From NCBI GenBank assembly GCA_015501595.1, contig JADNRX010000846.1:1-20413 (forward strand): a DNA stretch of 20,413 bases, read 5' to 3'. The notes beneath the pieces were generated by a model. The model saw nothing but the letters and a program-made list of their open reading frames with translations. It did not search any database and was not told the DNA's origin. Each line of letters begins with the position of its first letter. Position 1 is the first letter of the stretch. Source of the stretch: Hymenopellis radicata (Eukaryota > Basidiomycota > Agaricomycetes > Agaricales > Physalacriaceae). This document shows positions 18,623 through 20,413 of the stretch, piece after piece. The translations under genes were made by a program, and so were the position numbers.

Positions 18623-19206
18623 TGTCCGAGTCCAAGTTATTTAGTAGATCAAGCACACGAGAGAGAATCCTTCTTATGGGTTGGGTAGCGAGCCCCCAGA
18701 AGCAGCAGCAGCAGCGTCTGGTAGCAACCCAAGAAAAGATACACCACACGCTTACTTAATTTTCCCTTCTCCCACGAGTTCGGAGTTCGGATCGGGTACC
18801 GGGTGCATCGCGTCCTACTATTTATTGCAAACATCTGCTCATCACGGATTACACCCGCCCTCTGCCAACCGCCGTGCGTAGTCCCCACCCTAAATCTCTC
18901 ACTGCTCTCTGTCACACATACTCAAATGTACATTCTTTTCCTCTCCCATCCTTCATTCTTTACTATCCTGTAACCGTTATCATTTCATCAACTTGTGCTA
19001 ACGTCAAGGTAGATTAATATTTGTCTATTCACACCGCCGGTCTGAATCGCAACAATGTTGGATGGCTCGTTAAGCAGAGACTAGTCAAACTCTTTACCGA
19101 ATGACTGAAATGATTGAATCGGACAGAGTTATCCGCTCCCTGCCACAGTTAAACAACGGCAAACAGCCTGGCTATCTTCTCTTAAGCAACAACCACCACG
19201 TCCGCC
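18623..19206. promoter_or_regulatory. Divergent promoter region (CCCH gene / glutamine synthetase)
   Basis: 584 bp between two start codons pointing away from each other. It contains an (AGC)5 run at 18701-18715 near the CCCH side and pyrimidine-rich tracts at 18890-18980, as often found near fungal transcription starts. No certain TATA box or GATA-factor cluster was identified. Confidence 0.5.
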
Positions 19207-20413
19207 ATGTCAGCCCAAGCTTTCCCATACCGCAATGACCTGCTCGCGCCCTATCTCGCCTTGCCTCAGGGTGAAAAGATCCAAGCTGAATGTATGCCTT
19301 CTCCTTGATCCCCCGCTCCCACCTCTAAATCGAGTCATTAGATGTCTGGATTGACGGCGATGGCGGAATGCGCTCAAAGACCACGGTCAGTGTGACGCGC
19401 CAGAGTCGGTCACTACTGACTTCTTGTTAGACCGTGAGCAAAAAGGTCACCGACATTGGCTCCCTTCGTATCTGGGACTTTGACGGCTCGTCCACCAACC
19501 AAGCCCCGGGAAATGACTCTGACGTCTATCTCCGCCCCGCTGCCATCTTCAAGGATCCGTTCCGCGGTGGCGACAACATCCTCGTGCTCGCAGAGACCTA
19601 CAACAACGATGGCACCCCCAACCGCACTAATTTCCGCCACCACGCAAACAAAGTCATGGATGAGGCAAAGGATACATTCCCTTGGTTCGGCCTTGAGCAG
19701 GAATACACCCTCTTTGACGTAGATGGCAAGCCTTACGGTTGGCCGAAAGGCGGTTTCCCTGGACCACAGGGCCCCTATTATTGCGGTGCTGGTACGACGA
19801 CCTTGCTACAATCTGCTTATCACCCCCTCATCACCTCTAGGAACTGGCAAGGTTTTCGGACGTGATGTTATAGAAGCCACTACCGCGTGCTTGTACGCTG
19901 GAGTCAACATCAGCGGTATCAACGCCGAAGTCATGCCTTCTCAGTGGGAGTTTCAGGTCGGGCCCTGTGAGGGTATCTCTATGGGCGACCACCTCTGGAA
20001 TGGCCCGTTATCTTCTCGAGCGCATCACCGAGCAGTGGGGTATCAAGTCTCCTTCCACCCCAGCTCGCCGGCGACTGGAACGGCGCTGGCTGCCACACCA
20101 ACTACAGCACAGGGCTATGCGTGAGCCGGGCGGTATGCAGGCCATCGAGGTCGCCATCGCCAAGCTCAGCAAGCGGCACAACGAGCACATTGCTGTCTAT
20201 GGAGAGGACAACGAGCTCCGTTTGACGGGGCGCCACGAGACGGGCCATATTGGCTCTTTCAGCTCTGGTGTTGCGAACCGCGGTGCCTCCATTCGTGTGC
20301 CGCGACATGTCGCTGCGCAGGGCTATGGGTACTCGAGGACAGGCGTCCTGCTTCCAATATTGGTATGTTGGCAGTAGTCTTGTCGTTGCTCCGACGCTTA
20401 ACGTTATGTGCAG
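19207..20413 (+). CDS. gln1: Glutamine synthetase (eukaryotic GSII type), 3' end beyond window
   Basis: Makes glutamine from glutamate, ammonia and ATP; the main cytosolic nitrogen-assimilation step. Exons 19207-19291, 19342-19385, 19431-19791 and 19841-20362. The window stops at the acceptor of the next intron (20363-20413), with only a short C-terminus missing. The start is [20 protein letters not shown] (Kozak-like CCGCCATGT). Landmarks are the beta-grasp loop [102 protein letters not shown] and [14 protein letters not shown]. Exons 1-3 are intact. Exon 4 carries at least five indels: near 19875-19890 (HYRA expected, TTA read), 19999, 20047, 20058, 20110 and 20333. These scatter its motifs over frames and, read literally, stop the protein at 20124. 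The motifs themselves are well preserved. Confidence 0.93.

Overview
The window looks like nuclear DNA of a mushroom-forming basidiomycete (Agaricomycetes). The evidence is dense genes split by many 45-60 bp introns with GT..AG ends and CTRAY-like branch sites, a CACTA-type transposase N-terminus of the kind common in these fungi, an Agaricomycete-style F-box/leucine-rich protein, and relatives of Spc25, Spt6, glutamine synthetase and a BSC6-like MFS carrier that read as fungal. No prokaryotic features, rRNA, tRNA or CRISPR array were seen. All family names rest on recognising motifs by eye; no database search was run.

Layout. 1-838 (-): 5' end of a CACTA-type transposase gene running off the left edge, with an intact short intron but two frame changes. 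839-1899: no convincing gene; three 40-bp repeat units and a duplicated segment of about 100 bp. 1900-2490 (+): a decayed internal piece of the transcription elongation factor Spt6 that still has its introns. 2490-4295: no gene; a tandem repeat of about 170 bp and a perfect 22-bp palindrome. 4296-5851 (-): a frame-broken coiled-coil protein with a C-terminal domain of Agaricomycete type. 6359-7959 (+): F-box protein with one frame change. 8425-8700 (+): chimeric ORF carrying a second, diverged copy of the start of spc25. 8748-10656 (+): intact 12-exon MFS transporter. 10854-11751 (+): intact 4-exon spc25. 12141-13792 (-): intact multi-exon gene for a charged, probably nuclear protein of unknown function. 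15018-15465: complete 448-bp non-autonomous hAT-like element with inverted ends and an 8-bp target duplication. About 15480-16280 (-): remnant resembling the N-terminal part of a FunK1 fungal kinase. 16944-18622 (-): CCCH zinc-finger protein. 19207-20413 (+): glutamine synthetase, ending exactly at the acceptor of its last visible intron.

The genes do not form a pathway. They are a mix of housekeeping genes (spc25, glutamine synthetase, CCCH protein, MFS), fast-evolving family members (F-box, coiled-coil protein, FunK1-like) and mobile-element or relic DNA. The MFS gene, spc25 and the 12.1-13.8 kb gene splice into uninterrupted frames. In contrast, the glutamine synthetase 3' part, the CCCH gene, the F-box gene and the coiled-coil gene carry single-base frame changes, many in G/C runs. 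Some of these may be assembly errors rather than real lesions. The Spt6 piece, whose start and end are missing, is the clearest true relic.
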